A stretch of 64,000 bases of DNA from Methylocella tundrae (GCF_038024855.1 NZ_CP139089.1:2576501-2640500); one strand, 5' to 3'. Shown: positions 36,207-45,548, counted from the stretch's first letter. Notes: a model not told the origin generated them from the letters alone. Made by a program: numbers and translations.

Positions 36207-37010
36207 TCAACGACGTTTTTGCTGCACGCGCGAAATCAACATTAAGATCACGTCTTTTGGCGCGAAGGGCAAGACCGCTGCGCCCAGTTTATTGAACCAG
36301 CCGGGGATGATTTCGCGTTTGCCGGCCATCAATCCCCTGTAGCCCGCCTCCGCTACCTCGATTGACTTTGTCATCGGAACGCCTCTGAGGATGTGCGGTC
36401 CGAAACCAGCCCGCTCCTGAAAGCCGGTCGGGGTCGCGCCAGGGCAGAGGGCTGATACTATCACGCCATCGTTACGCAATTCTTGCGCCAGTCCGCGTGA
36501 AAACGAAAGAACGAAGGCCTTGGACGCGTAATAGATGGTCATTCCCGGGCCGCCGGGAAAAAAGCCGGCAATCGAGGCGACGTTCAAGATCTTTCCGCGG
36601 CTGGTGCGGATCTGCGGCAGCAGGCGTGACGTTATATCGACGAGGGACCGGACGTTCAGGTCGATGATGCGTAACTGCTCGTCGCCATCCAGCTCCATCA
36701 CATCGCCGATGAGGCCGAAACCGGCATTATTGACGAGAATCTCCGGGCTGGCGCGAGCCGCGTCGAGATCCGCGGCGATGCGTTCGGCCGCATCCGGCTT
36801 CGTCAGGTCGAAGGTCAGGATCAGGGGGCGCCTGCCGGAAGAGGACTCGATTTCATCGGCGAGCAGATGAAGCTTGTCGGCGCTGCGCGCCACCAGCGCG
36901 AGATCGTGGCCACGCCGCGCGAAAACGCGGGCGAGATCGGCGCCGATGCCGCCCGAGGCGCCGGTGATCAAGGTCACGCGGCGTTCGCCGCCGCCAGGAT
37001 CCTCGCTCAT
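36207..37010 (-). CDS. short-chain dehydrogenase/reductase (SDR)
   Basis: The 267-residue classical SDR has the cofactor motif TGASGGIGADLA near residue 17, NNAGFG near residue 95, a catalytic Ser region, and YYASKAF (YxxxK). It is close in form to DltE/YqjQ-type oxidoreductases that use NADP. The C-terminal part is hydrophobic (KLGAAVLPFAPKDVILMLI), hinting at membrane association or lipid substrates. It precedes the amidotransferase gene by about 20 bases in the minus-strand direction, so they may be co-transcribed. Confidence 0.88.
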   Translation of the reverse strand: MSEDPGGGERRVTLITGASGGIGADLARVFARRGHDLALVARSADKLHLLADEIESSSGRRPLILTFDLTKPDAAERIAADLDAARASPEILVNNAGFGLIGDVMELDGDEQLRIIDLNVRSLVDITSRLLPQIRTSRGKILNVASIAGFFPGGPGMTIYYASKAFVLSFSRGLAQELRNDGVIVSALCPGATPTGFQERAGFGPHILRGVPMTKSIEVAEAGYRGLMAGKREIIPGWFNKLGAAVLPFAPKDVILMLISRVQQKRR

Positions 37011-37162
37011 GCCTGCCCTTTTGCTGTTTCGCGTAATTGCGCCCTCAGCCAGACCGAGCCTACCGCGTTCTTCCTGAATGGAGGCTTACCGCCGCTCGCC
37101 CCCGGCGATTTTTTTAGCCCGAGCTGGCGCGTCGTCTATCCTTCGTCCAGCGGGCGTCGAAC

Positions 37163-37672
37163 TCACGTTTTCTTGTCGTCCGCCTTTGACCAGGGCCCCT
37201 TTGGGGCGGCTTCGGCCTCGATCTCGACAGCAACGCGCTGACGCATGAGAACGCGGTCGCGCGTCGAAACGCCAAGCAGTTCGGCGACGCGCCAGATGGT
37301 GTTATCCTCGAATTCATGCACTTCGCCGTCGGCGAAAGCAATATCCCACATCATCTCGACGATTTTCAGCCGGCCGTCCTCGTCGAGCGTGCGCTTCAGC
37401 ACGCTCGTGAACTGATAGAAATCCACGGCGTCGCGGTCGCTCTGTTCGGCGCGCTCGATCAAAAGCACGGTCGCAGAATCGTCGAGCCCGAAGCGCTCCT
37501 CGATCAGCGTCTTCAGCCGGCGCCGCTCCTTATCGTCCGTCTCCCCGTCGACGGCCGCGACATGCACCAGGAGAGCGACGGCGGCGAGACGATAGTCATC
37601 CTCATTGAAGGACTTCGACGGCGAGGCCGCGCCGCTGATCTCGGCGATAAACGTCTTCAACGCATCAAACAT
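37163..37672 (-). CDS. TerB-like co-chaperone/tellurite-resistance family protein
   Basis: A 169-residue all-helical protein of the TerB type: VALLVHVAAVDGETDDKERR in the first acidic repeat and MWDIAFADGEVHEFED in the second, each with the D-G-E metal-binding pattern. The upstream-open frame adds 32 poor codons; the ATG at 37672 follows GGAG and is preferred. The exact role is unknown; such proteins often bind metal. No ter operon is present. Confidence 0.82.
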   Translation of the reverse strand: MFDALKTFIAEISGAASPSKSFNEDDYRLAAVALLVHVAAVDGETDDKERRRLKTLIEERFGLDDSATVLLIERAEQSDRDAVDFYQFTSVLKRTLDEDGRLKIVEMMWDIAFADGEVHEFEDNTIWRVAELLGVSTRDRVLMRQRVAVEIEAEAAPKGPWSKADDKKT

Positions 37673-37817
37673 CGACTGTCTCCGCAAAGCCTGAAGGGCG
37701 GCCGCCGCGTCTTCGCCTGACTCTGCCTGGAGCATGACGCCGGAAACTTGCCGGCCTTTCAGACCCACATATGAGTCAAAACAAAGACTTAAGAGATTCT
37801 GCTCGGACGCAGCGGTC

Positions 37818-38261
37818 CTAACGCAGCAACAGACAGCCGCGATAGCCTTCCGGCTGGTGATACGTGCGGTAGGAAGCTTTCACCCAGGCGCGGCATTGCG
37901 CGCTCGTCGGGAAGCAGACATGTTCGTCGCGCCAATCGACGATGGTGCGGCCAAACGCGTCGACATAAGGCCTTCCGCCGGAAAAATGGCCGTAATAGAC
38001 CGACGGCCACGGCAGGGTTTCCGCCGTCGGGCCGCTCGGAATCCAGAAGGGCTGACCGATGGAGCAGGCGACGCCGCCCTCGGGCGCGGCCAGCGCCGGC
38101 CCGGCGGCGTAATCGGCGGCGCGGACCGGAGAAGACAAGCCCCAGGCAAGGCCAAATGACAGGCAGCATGATGCCAAGACGATTGGCGGCAATGCGGCCG
38201 GCGGCCGCCCGCTTTTGCTTCCCATGCCTCTTGCGATGCGGCCAATCATGCTAGCGATCAT
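37818..38261 (-). CDS. hypothetical secreted protein
   Basis: The 147-residue protein has a long basic N-terminus followed by a hydrophobic segment (PPIVLASCCLSFGLAWGLSS) ending PVRAADYA, a likely signal peptide. The mature part has Cys in ACSIGQ, CFPTSAQCRAW and GCLLL, so disulphides are possible. Near the C-terminus, TSAQCRAWVKASYRTYHQPEG resembles small DUF-type exported proteins of Hyphomicrobiales. The function is unknown. The start at 38261 follows GGAGGG at about 10 bases. Confidence 0.6.
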   Translation of the reverse strand: MIASMIGRIARGMGSKSGRPPAALPPIVLASCCLSFGLAWGLSSPVRAADYAAGPALAAPEGGVACSIGQPFWIPSGPTAETLPWPSVYYGHFSGGRPYVDAFGRTIVDWRDEHVCFPTSAQCRAWVKASYRTYHQPEGYRGCLLLR

Positions 38262-38510
38262 ATGCGCCGTCCCTCCTCTTGCGTGGCTGCGGTCCAAACC
38301 ACGCGACGCGCCTCAACCTTTGCCTACAAATCCGCTTCATCGCAAGCCTTGAGGCTTCCCCTCCAGGACGGAGATTGCGCCGGCGCGGTGAGAAAATTTC
38401 CCCTTCGCGAAGAAAGCCACTAGAGAAAGGCGAATAGGCTTCCAACGCTTGCCCATGCCGGTGCGCCGTGGCGCGCGCGCCTCCCCGACGTTCTGCCCTC
38501 TGGAACCGCA

Positions 38511-40943
38511 ATGAAGTTCACGCTTTCCTGGCTCAAGGACCATATCGAAACCGACGCCCCTCTGAACGAGATCGTCGAAACGCTGACCAAGATCGGCCTC
38601 GAGGTCGAGCGCGTCGACGACCCCGCCGCCGCGCTTCAAGATTTCGTCATAGCCTCGGTGATCGAGGCGAAGCCGCATCCCAACGCCGACCGGCTGCAGG
38701 TCTGTCTCGTCGACGTCGGCGGCGACAGCCATGTGCAGGTCGTCTGCGGCGCGCCAAACGCGCGTGCCGGCCTCAAGACGGTCTTCGCGCCGCCCGGCGC
38801 CGTCATTCCGGCGAAGAAACTCACCTTGAGCAAAGGCGTCATTCGCGGCGTCGAATCGAACGGCATGTTGTGTTCGGGCGAAGAACTCGGCCTTTCCGGC
38901 GAGCATGACGGCATTATGGAGTTGGCGGAGGGCGCGCCCATCGGCCAGCATTTCGCCGCCTTCGCGGGACTGGCCGATCCCGTCATCGAAATCAACCTGT
39001 TGCCCAACCGCCCGGACGCCATGGGCGTCGAGGGGATCGCGCGCGATCTTTCCGCAGCCGGGCTTGGCCGGTTTAAGGGCCGCGCGATCACGCCGATCGA
39101 GGGCGCCTTCCCTTGTCCCGTGACGCCGCGACTCGATCTTTCACCGCAGGACGCCCATCTCGCGCCGGCCTTCGCGCTGCGCCTCGTGCGCGGCGTGCGC
39201 AATGGGGCAAGCCCGGCCTGGCTGCAAAAGCGGCTCGCGGCGATCGGGCTTCGCCCCATCAACGCGCTTGTCGACATTACGAATTATCTCAGCTTCGACC
39301 GCGCCCGTCCGCTGCATGTTTTCGACGCCAATAAGGTGCGCGGCGATCTTGCCGTCCGCCGGGCAAGGTCTGGCGAGAGCCTTGAAGCCCTCGATGGCCG
39401 AACCTATGCGCTGGACGGCGAGATGGTCGTCATCGCCGATGAGGGGGGCGTGCTGTCGCTCGCCGGGATCATGGGCGGGGCGGCGTCCGGCTGCGACGAG
39501 ACGACGACCGACGTTTTCATTGAAGCGGCCTTGTGGGACCCGGTGAACATCGCCCGCACGGGCCGCAGGCTCGGCATCGTCTCCGACGCGCGCTATCGCT
39601 TCGAACGCGGGATCGATCCGGCATTCACGCTGCCCGGCCTTGATCTCGCAACGCGATTCGTGCTCGAATTTTGCGGCGGCGAGCCCTCACAATCCAGCGT
39701 CGCCGGCAAAATTCCGCAGCCCGACAAGCGCATCGTCTTTTTCCTCGGCGAAGTCGTGCGTCTCACCGGGCTGGAATTGCCGCCTTCCGAAATCGCCGGC
39801 ATCCTCGAACATCTCGGCTTCGAGCTCAGCTATTCCCCCGGCAATAGCGACCGCTTCGTCGTCAAGGCGCCCTCCTGGCGGCCGGACATTGAAGGGCCGG
39901 CCGATCTCGTCGAGGAAATCGTGCGCATCGCAGGCCTCGACCGCGTCATGGCGCGCCCATTCGCGCGCGAGCGCGAGGCCGTGCAGGCCCCCGTGCTGAC
40001 GCCGCTGCAAAGACGCGTCAAAACCGCAAAGCGCGCGCTCGCCGCCGCCGGGCTTGTGGAGGCGGTCACCTGGTCCTTTATCTCCCATGCGCGCGCGGAA
40101 GCCTTTGGCGGCGGCGAGCCTGCGCTCACGCTGGCGAACCCTATCGCCGCGGACCTGTCCGACATGCGGCCTAGCCTGCTGCCGGGGCTGATCGCGGCGG
40201 CGCAACGCAACGCCGACCGTGGCCACGGCGACGTCGCCCTCTTCGAAGTCGGCCAGATTTTCAAGGGCGAAGGCGAGGCGGATCAAAAGATCGCCGCCGC
40301 CGCGATCCGCCAGGGTTCGAACAAGACAAGCGGGGCGGGACGCCAGTGGTCGGCGTCAACCGCGAAGGCGGATGTTTTCGACGCCAAGGCCGATGTCCTC
40401 GCGCTCCTTTCCGCGCTCGGCGTGCCGGCGACGGCGCTGCAAATCGTGCCGGGCGGCCCGGATTGGCTGCACCCCGGCCGGTCGGCGACCCTGCAGTTCG
40501 GGCCGAAAAACAAAATCGGCGCATTTGGCGAAATTCATCCGCGCGTTCTGGAAAAAATGGGCGCGGAAGGGCCGATTACGGCCTTTGAAGTCCTGCTGAA
40601 TGACATACCAGTGACAAAATCGAAGCCGACAAAGACAAAATCAAAGCTTGAACTGTCGGAATTCATGCCTTTGCAGCGCGATTTCGCCTTTGTCGTCGAT
40701 CGGACCGTCCTCGCCGGCGAGATCCTTAAGGCGGCGCTGGCGAGCAACAGGACACTTGTGGCCGACGCCGAGGTGTTTGACGTCTATGAAGGCGCCGGGA
40801 TAGCTGAAGGCAAGAAATCTGTCGCAATATCCGTGACTTTGCAGCCGCGCGATAAAACGCTGACCGAATCGGAAATCGAGGCGGTCGCGTCGAGGATCAT
40901 CGCGGACGTGGCGCAAAAAACGGGCGCGACCTTGAGAGGATAA
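38511..40943 (+). CDS. pheT: phenylalanine--tRNA ligase beta subunit PheT
   Basis: An 810-residue beta subunit of PheRS. Domains in order are the N-terminal MKFTLSWLKDH, a tRNA-binding (OB-fold) domain with KPHPNADRLQVC, the B3/4 editing domain (NRPDAMGVEGIARDL, ALVDITNYLSF), the B5 domain, the catalytic-like core (SWRPDIEGPADLVEEIVRI) and the C-terminal ferredoxin-like anticodon-binding domain (PLQRDFAFVVD to VTLQPRDKTLTE). It is full length. The partner pheS is not upstream or anywhere in the window, although rpmI-rplT lie 0.5-1 kb away on the opposite strand. Confidence 0.96.
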   Translation: MKFTLSWLKDHIETDAPLNEIVETLTKIGLEVERVDDPAAALQDFVIASVIEAKPHPNADRLQVCLVDVGGDSHVQVVCGAPNARAGLKTVFAPPGAVIPAKKLTLSKGVIRGVESNGMLCSGEELGLSGEHDGIMELAEGAPIGQHFAAFAGLADPVIEINLLPNRPDAMGVEGIARDLSAAGLGRFKGRAITPIEGAFPCPVTPRLDLSPQDAHLAPAFALRLVRGVRNGASPAWLQKRLAAIGLRPINALVDITNYLSFDRARPLHVFDANKVRGDLAVRRARSGESLEALDGRTYALDGEMVVIADEGGVLSLAGIMGGAASGCDETTTDVFIEAALWDPVNIARTGRRLGIVSDARYRFERGIDPAFTLPGLDLATRFVLEFCGGEPSQSSVAGKIPQPDKRIVFFLGEVVRLTGLELPPSEIAGILEHLGFELSYSPGNSDRFVVKAPSWRPDIEGPADLVEEIVRIAGLDRVMARPFAREREAVQAPVLTPLQRRVKTAKRALAAAGLVEAVTWSFISHARAEAFGGGEPALTLANPIAADLSDMRPSLLPGLIAAAQRNADRGHGDVALFEVGQIFKGEGEADQKIAAAAIRQGSNKTSGAGRQWSASTAKADVFDAKADVLALLSALGVPATALQIVPGGPDWLHPGRSATLQFGPKNKIGAFGEIHPRVLEKMGAEGPITAFEVLLNDIPVTKSKPTKTKSKLELSEFMPLQRDFAFVVDRTVLAGEILKAALASNRTLVADAEVFDVYEGAGIAEGKKSVAISVTLQPRDKTLTESEIEAVASRIIADVAQKTGATLRG

Positions 40944-40947
40944 AGAT

Positions 40948-41364
40948 TTGCGGATTCTTCCAGCGATAGCGTTTGCGGCGATCCTCGGGCTCGCGCTGCC
41001 CGCGATGGCGGCGCCGAGTTCGATCAGCGACTGCGAGAAGATCCAGGCGGCCGACGCCTATAATCAATGCCTCGCCCTGTTCGGCCCGGTGCCGCGGGGC
41101 CATAGCGCCTCGGCCAGGGATTTCGGCGGCGATGGGGACTCCGGCGGGGCGGCGGACGTCGTCGAGACGGCGAACCCCGAAGCCTCGGTTCCGGCGAAGG
41201 AGCGGCGCACGTCGCACGGGCGCCATTACCGCAGCCATGCGACGCGGCATTATCACCATTACGGACACTACCACGGGCGCTCGCACAGCAGCGCCTCCGA
41301 GACGCATCACAAGGGCAAGACGCTCGCCTTCAACGTGATTTCAGGTCGCGCCAAGACGCGCTGA
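40948..41364 (+). CDS. small secreted His-rich hypothetical protein
   Basis: A 138-residue protein starting at TTG. It has a Sec signal (MRILPAIAFAAILGLALPAMA, cleaved near APSS) and a short Cys-containing segment (SDCEKIQAADAYNQC). A disordered region follows, and a His/Arg/Tyr/Ser-rich tail (RHYHHYGHYHGRSHSS) could bind metal. It begins four bases after pheT. I do not recognise a family with known function. It ends at a bidirectional terminator shared with rplT. Confidence 0.6.
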   Translation: MRILPAIAFAAILGLALPAMAAPSSISDCEKIQAADAYNQCLALFGPVPRGHSASARDFGGDGDSGGAADVVETANPEASVPAKERRTSHGRHYRSHATRHYHHYGHYHGRSHSSASETHHKGKTLAFNVISGRAKTR

Positions 41365-41388
41365 AGCGTGCAGCCCTGCGAAGGACAC

Positions 41389-41420
41389 AAAAAAGGGGGC
41401 CTTGCGCCCCCTCTTTTTTA
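41389..41420. terminator. bidirectional intrinsic terminator
   Basis: GGGGGC and GCCCCC form a stem around a five-base loop, preceded by a run of six A and followed by CTC and six T. It therefore works in both directions: after the plus-strand His-rich gene and after minus-strand rplT. This is the clearest terminator in the window. Confidence 0.85.
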
Positions 41421-41435
41421 GTTCCTAAAAGCGTC

Positions 41436-41801
41436 TCAACCCTGCGCCGGCAGTGCGCCCTTGGCCTGCTCGACGATCGCCTTGAAAGCTTCGGGCTGGG
41501 TGATGGCGAGTTCGGAAAGCACTTTGCGGTCGATCTCGATGCCGGCCTTGGCGAGACCATCGATGAAGCGGGAATAGGTGATCCCCAATTCGCGCACCGC
41601 GGCGTTGAGGCGCTGGATCCACAAAGCCCGGAAGACGCGCTTCTTGGCGCGGCGATCGCGCGTCGCATATTGCATGGAACGATCGACGGCGGCCTTGGCG
41701 GCGCGGATCGTATTCTTGCGGCGGCCATAAAAGCCCTTCGCCGCTTCGAGCGTTTTCTTGTGTTTGGCGTGCGAGGTGACGCCGCGTTTGACGCGAGCCA
41801 T
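41436..41801 (-). CDS. rplT: 50S ribosomal protein bL20
   Basis: The product has 121 residues and starts [22 protein letters not shown], with [14 protein letters not shown] next, the canonical bL20 N-terminus. [20 protein letters not shown] and the C-terminal FKAIVEQAK are also conserved. It is an early assembly protein of the large subunit and, in several bacteria, an autogenous repressor of its own operon. It follows rpmI by 52 bases. Confidence 0.97.
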   Translation of the reverse strand: MARVKRGVTSHAKHKKTLEAAKGFYGRRKNTIRAAKAAVDRSMQYATRDRRAKKRVFRALWIQRLNAAVRELGITYSRFIDGLAKAGIEIDRKVLSELAITQPEAFKAIVEQAKGALPAQG

Positions 41802-41853
41802 GATAAATCTCCGGACTGGCTAAATGAAAAACTGACAGGCGATGGGGCGGTTT

Positions 41854-42054
41854 TCAGCCGTTCGGCAGAAAATACTTGATGATGTTGTCGCCATCGCTCT
41901 TGAACAGAACATTGGTGCCGCGCAGATTCCGGATCTGCTTGTTCGTCCGCTTGATCATGCCATGACGCTTGCCGGATTGCGCATAAAGCACTTTGCCGGT
42001 GCCGGTGATCTTGAAGCGCTTTTTCGCGCCTGATTTCGTCTTCAGTTTGGGCAT
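41854..42054 (-). CDS. rpmI: 50S ribosomal protein bL35
   Basis: A 66-residue basic protein starting [20 protein letters not shown], the standard bL35 N-terminus, with [12 protein letters not shown] following. It is the first gene of the minus-strand rpmI-rplT unit and is preceded by a leader with four consecutive hairpins. Confidence 0.97.
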   Translation of the reverse strand: MPKLKTKSGAKKRFKITGTGKVLYAQSGKRHGMIKRTNKQIRNLRGTNVLFKSDGDNIIKYFLPNG

Positions 42055-42069
42055 TTTGCTCGTCTCCGT

Positions 42070-42177
42070 CGGGGCTCAACCCCGCAATGTGTTTGATCGA
42101 GTGGGATCGCCCCACTCCCGTTCGTTTCCGAACGAGCGAACGAACCGCCACGGCAGCCCTTTGAGCCGGTCGGTTCG
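42070..42177 (-). promoter_or_regulatory. structured leader upstream of rpmI-rplT
   Basis: Four perfect inverted repeats follow one another in the 5' region of rpmI: CGGGG/CCCCG (42070-42084), GAGTGGG/CCCACTC (42099-42117), CGTTCG/CGAACG (42119-42134) and CGAACCG/CGGTTCG (42141-42177). The density of stems suggests a structured mRNA leader, as for the bL20-binding leaders described in other bacteria. The function is inferred from position only. Confidence 0.45.
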
Positions 42178-42288
42178 AAGCGGCGTTTTATAAAGAAAGC
42201 GCGGCGAAAAGCAATGGCTTTTGGCGACGCTTTGATGAATGCGTAGAGTCGGATGACTTTGAATCCGTCTCCCGTCAATCAGTTAGAG

Positions 42289-43233
42289 CTAGCGGACGGG
42301 CTCCAAAATCTCCTCGGCGCGGAAGAAATAATCCTCAGCGATCGCAATATCCGCCGCCACGACATTCTCGGCGACCTGCTCGGGCCGGCTCGCGCCGATG
42401 ATGGCGGAGGAGACGTTTTTTTGGCGCAGCGCCCAGGCGAGCGCGAATTGAGCGAGACTGACCCCCGCCTCCTCGGCGACGCGCTTGACCTCGAGCACCG
42501 CCTCCAGCACGGGCGCCTCGAGCCACCGTTTCGGCAGCATCGAGCCCATTGTCTTGCTGGTGGCGCGTGAACGCGGCGGCGGCGGCGCCTTGGGGCTGTA
42601 TTTACCCGTCAGAACCCCCTGCGCCAGAGGCGACCAGACGATCTGGGTGATGCCGAGATCCGCGCAGCGCGGAAAAATATCGGTCTGCGGATAGGGCCAG
42701 AGCAAAGAATATTGCGGCTGACTGGAGACGAAACGCGCAACGCCCTTCAGCACCGCCGCCGCTTCGATCTTGTCGAGCGGCCATTCGCTGAAGCCGATAT
42801 AGCGCGCCTTGCCAAGCCGGACGACCTCGGTCAAAGCCTGCATCGTTTCTTCGAGCGGCGTGTCTTCGTCATAGCGATGGCATTGGTAAAGATCGACGTA
42901 ATCGGTTTTGAGGCGAGCGAGCGAAGCGTCGATCTGTTTGAAAATCTGCCTGCGCGAGAGGCCCTCGTCGGTATCGCTCATCGCGCCAAAGACTTTGGTG
43001 GCCAACAAATAGGAGCCTCGCTCGACCCCCTGAAGCGCCTCGCCCAGTAAAGACTCCGCCGCGCCGCGCCCGTACACATTGGCGGTGTCGATGAAATTGA
43101 CGCCGAGGTCGAGCGCCTTGCGGACGCAGGCGATCGCGTCCGCTTTTTCAACGCCGCCAGAATAGGTCAGCCAGGACCCGAGCGAAATCACCGATACGTT
43201 GAGATCGCTGCCGCCAAGCCGACGATATTTCAT
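42289..43233 (-). CDS. aldo/keto reductase (voltage-gated K channel beta-like subfamily)
   Basis: A 314-residue NADPH-dependent oxidoreductase barrel. It opens MKYRRLGGSDLNVSVISLGSW and has NFIDTANVYGRGAAESLLGEAL (catalytic Asp/Tyr), YVDLYQCHRYD (catalytic His) and a C-terminal SSAIIGASRPEQV cofactor loop. The form is closest to AKR6/Kv-beta and YghZ-type enzymes. The substrate is unknown. It stands alone, with no evident operon partner. Confidence 0.92.
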   Translation of the reverse strand: MKYRRLGGSDLNVSVISLGSWLTYSGGVEKADAIACVRKALDLGVNFIDTANVYGRGAAESLLGEALQGVERGSYLLATKVFGAMSDTDEGLSRRQIFKQIDASLARLKTDYVDLYQCHRYDEDTPLEETMQALTEVVRLGKARYIGFSEWPLDKIEAAAVLKGVARFVSSQPQYSLLWPYPQTDIFPRCADLGITQIVWSPLAQGVLTGKYSPKAPPPPRSRATSKTMGSMLPKRWLEAPVLEAVLEVKRVAEEAGVSLAQFALAWALRQKNVSSAIIGASRPEQVAENVVAADIAIAEDYFFRAEEILEPVR

Positions 43234-43430
43234 CGCAGACCTCCTCGAACGACGATAAGGCTCCGCAGGCGGCGGTTGGCTTCAAGGCGAACCGATCGGT
43301 TTTTCGCTCGCGTGGTTAGCCGGGGCGCGGCGGCGCTGCCTGAGGCCGAACCGGAAAACAGCGGCTCTCCTCAAGCTCTGCCACGAGGCCGGGACCGGCG
43401 CCGGGCCGGCCGTTCCCTGGCGCGAGAACC

Positions 43431-43760
43431 CTACTTCAAATGCTGCGCGAGATATTTGTTCATCTCGAACATCGTGACTTTGTCTCTGCCGAACACGGCT
43501 TTCAGCTTGTCATCGGCGAGAATCTCGCGCTTGTTCGCTTCGTTCTGCAATTTATGCTTCTTGATATATTCCCACACTTTGCTCACGACTTCGGTGCGCG
43601 GCAGGGGCGCCGAGCCGACGACCTCGGCAAGCTCCTTCGAGGGCTGCAGGGGCTTTGCGAACGCGCTCGCCGCCTTCGGTTCTTTCGCCGCCGCCTTAGG
43701 CGCGGCTTTGGCCGTCGTGGCGCTCTTCGCCGGAGCGGCTTTCTTGCTTGAACTCGTCAT
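43431..43760 (-). CDS. SWIB/MDM2 domain protein
   Basis: A 109-residue protein with an Ala/Lys-rich N-terminal tail resembling histone H1-like tails, followed by one SWIB domain: LAEVVGSAPLPRTEVVSKVW, then EYIKKHKLQN, FGRDKVTMFEMNKYL. The domain was described first in chromatin remodellers and also occurs in Chlamydia and some alphaproteobacteria, where its function is not established. A DNA-associated role is inferred from the basic tail. Confidence 0.9.
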   Translation of the reverse strand: MTSSSKKAAPAKSATTAKAAPKAAAKEPKAASAFAKPLQPSKELAEVVGSAPLPRTEVVSKVWEYIKKHKLQNEANKREILADDKLKAVFGRDKVTMFEMNKYLAQHLK

Positions 43761-44150
43761 CCCGTCGACCTTCCATATTATTCAGCGAGGAATTTTCAGC
43801 GAGAAATCCAGCCTTGGACGCTGATTCCGACTCTTTTCTCACATGCTCGACTGACGGAACCCCAACCTTCGCGCTCCGTCAAGCGAGGAACCAAAGTTTT
43901 GTCGCCGCGGAACGGCTGGGGAGCGCTCGCGCGGCGCTTGCTCCGGCTTCCGGGGCCGAATGCAAGGGCTTTGATCTGAATGCGTTTCGCTGCGGCGCCT
44001 TGATCAAATCCAGAGTCCGCCATGTTGAATGAAATCACGCGGGATCGTTAAAACGAGGCAAAAGTCCTGGGGAAAACGAGGCGTTTTGGACCACGAAAGG
44101 GCTCCGCGACGGCGCCAACCGGCATCTTCCGAAGGATCAATCCGAAGCGC
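43761..44150. other. 390-base intergenic stretch, no gene seen
   Basis: The stretch lies between the start of the SWIB gene and the end of the glutamate-cysteine ligase gene. Two short opposing open frames (43748-44032 plus, 43796-44038 minus) overlap each other and lack family resemblance or ribosome sites. Part of the stretch should hold the SWIB promoter. I cannot place it exactly. Confidence 0.5.
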
Positions 44151-45548
44151 TCAGTAGGCGCATTGCTCGAAAGCCGGCTCGACGCTGCCGCCCCATTCTG
44201 TCTTGAACAGGTCGATCAGCCGTTCGGCCTCCGTCCGGCCCTCGGCGATCACATCGAGGGGATCAAGAAAATAAGCCTCATCGCGGCCCTGCTCGTCGAG
44301 ACGCGCGCGCCGCTTGAGGCCCACGCGCGCCAGACTCAAAACGTCGCGCGCGACGTCGCGGAGCGGACGGCCGGCGATTTTCGCGTCGAGCCCAAGGCGC
44401 GGAGTATCCGCGCGCAGCTTCTCGCGATCATCGGCGGTCCACGGTTTGATCAGCTGATGCGCCTGATCGAGCGCCGCGGAATCATAAAAGAGGCCGGCAA
44501 AGAGCGCCGGCAGCGCGGTCAGCATCGGCCGCGGCCCGGCGTCGGCCCCGCGCATCTCGAGATAGCGCTTCAGCCGCACCTCGGGAAAAATCGTCGACAG
44601 ATGATTGGCCCAGTCTGATAGCGTCGCCTGTTCGCCGGGACAGGCGGCGAGCTTGCCCGCGAGCAGATCACGAAAACTCGCCCCCGCGACGTCGATATAG
44701 GTCTCGCCTCGCTTGACGAAATACATGGGCACGTCGAGCGCGTAATCCACATAGCGCTCGAAGCCCATGCCCGGCTCGAAGGCGAAGGCCAGCGTGCCGG
44801 TGCGCGCCGCGTCTGTATGCCGCCAGATTTCGGAGCGCGCCGAGAGAAAGCCGTTCAATTTCCCTTCGGTGAAAGGCGAATTGGCGAAAAGCGCGGTGGC
44901 GACGGGTTGCAGCGCGAGCGAAACGCGAAGCTTCTGGACCATATCGGCCTCGCTCGAAAAATCGAGATTGGCCTGCACGGTCGAGGTGCGAAACATCATG
45001 TCGAGCCCGCGCTCGCCGACTTTCGGCATGTAATTCGCCATTATGGCGTAGCGCTGCTTCGGCATCGTCGGAATTTCGCTGAGCCGCCACTTCGGATTCA
45101 TGCCAAGCGAGAGGAAGCCGATGCCAAAGGCCGCCGCGACGCCTTGCAGGACGGCAAAATGCCTGTCGAGCTCCGCCTCCGTCTGATGAATAGTGGCGAG
45201 CGGCGCCCCCGAAAGTTCGAATTGGCCGCCCGGTTCGAGCGAGATCGCGCCGCCGCCCCATTCGTCATAAAGGCCGATGATATGGGCGCCGTCGCAGATC
45301 GCCTCCCAGCCGAGCTTTGCGCGCATCCCTTCCAGCAAGCCGCGAACGCCGGCAAAGCTTGAGGCGGGTGGACAGTCGGTCGGCCTGCCTTCATAGGGCA
45401 CAGCGGAATGGCAGGCGCGATAGAACGGGATTTTTTCGTGCTCGGTGCCGATGGCGAAGCGCTCCGGCGGCGTCGAACCGGCCTCGAACCAGGCGACGAG
45501 TTCATCGCGCGACGTGATAGGCGTGGAATCCGAAACGTCGCGTGCCAT
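44151..45548 (-). CDS. gshA: glutamate--cysteine ligase, plant/alphaproteobacterial type
   Basis: A 465-residue enzyme for the first step of glutathione synthesis in the cytoplasm. The plant-type (GCS2-like) family shows in IGTEHEKIPF, WEAICDGAHIIGLYDEWGGGAISLEPGGQFELSGAP (read as separate conserved blocks), SLGMNPKW and MMFRTSTVQANLDF. A start at 45548 (MARDVSDSTP) is preferred over the 9-codon extension. In methylotrophs, glutathione also supports formaldehyde or redox chemistry, but no link is visible here. Confidence 0.94.
   Translation of the reverse strand: MARDVSDSTPITSRDELVAWFEAGSTPPERFAIGTEHEKIPFYRACHSAVPYEGRPTDCPPASSFAGVRGLLEGMRAKLGWEAICDGAHIIGLYDEWGGGAISLEPGGQFELSGAPLATIHQTEAELDRHFAVLQGVAAAFGIGFLSLGMNPKWRLSEIPTMPKQRYAIMANYMPKVGERGLDMMFRTSTVQANLDFSSEADMVQKLRVSLALQPVATALFANSPFTEGKLNGFLSARSEIWRHTDAARTGTLAFAFEPGMGFERYVDYALDVPMYFVKRGETYIDVAGASFRDLLAGKLAACPGEQATLSDWANHLSTIFPEVRLKRYLEMRGADAGPRPMLTALPALFAGLFYDSAALDQAHQLIKPWTADDREKLRADTPRLGLDAKIAGRPLRDVARDVLSLARVGLKRRARLDEQGRDEAYFLDPLDVIAEGRTEAERLIDLFKTEWGGSVEPAFEQCAY

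Noticed and set aside
42135..42185. Possible tRNA-like sequence (GGTTCGAA) upstream of rpmI
   Set aside because: No acceptor stem, anticodon arm or D-arm of correct spacing can be drawn. The motif is part of a simple hairpin in the leader.
43748..44038. Two overlapping short open frames on opposite strands
   Set aside because: They have no ribosome site, no family resemblance and no codon pattern favouring either strand.
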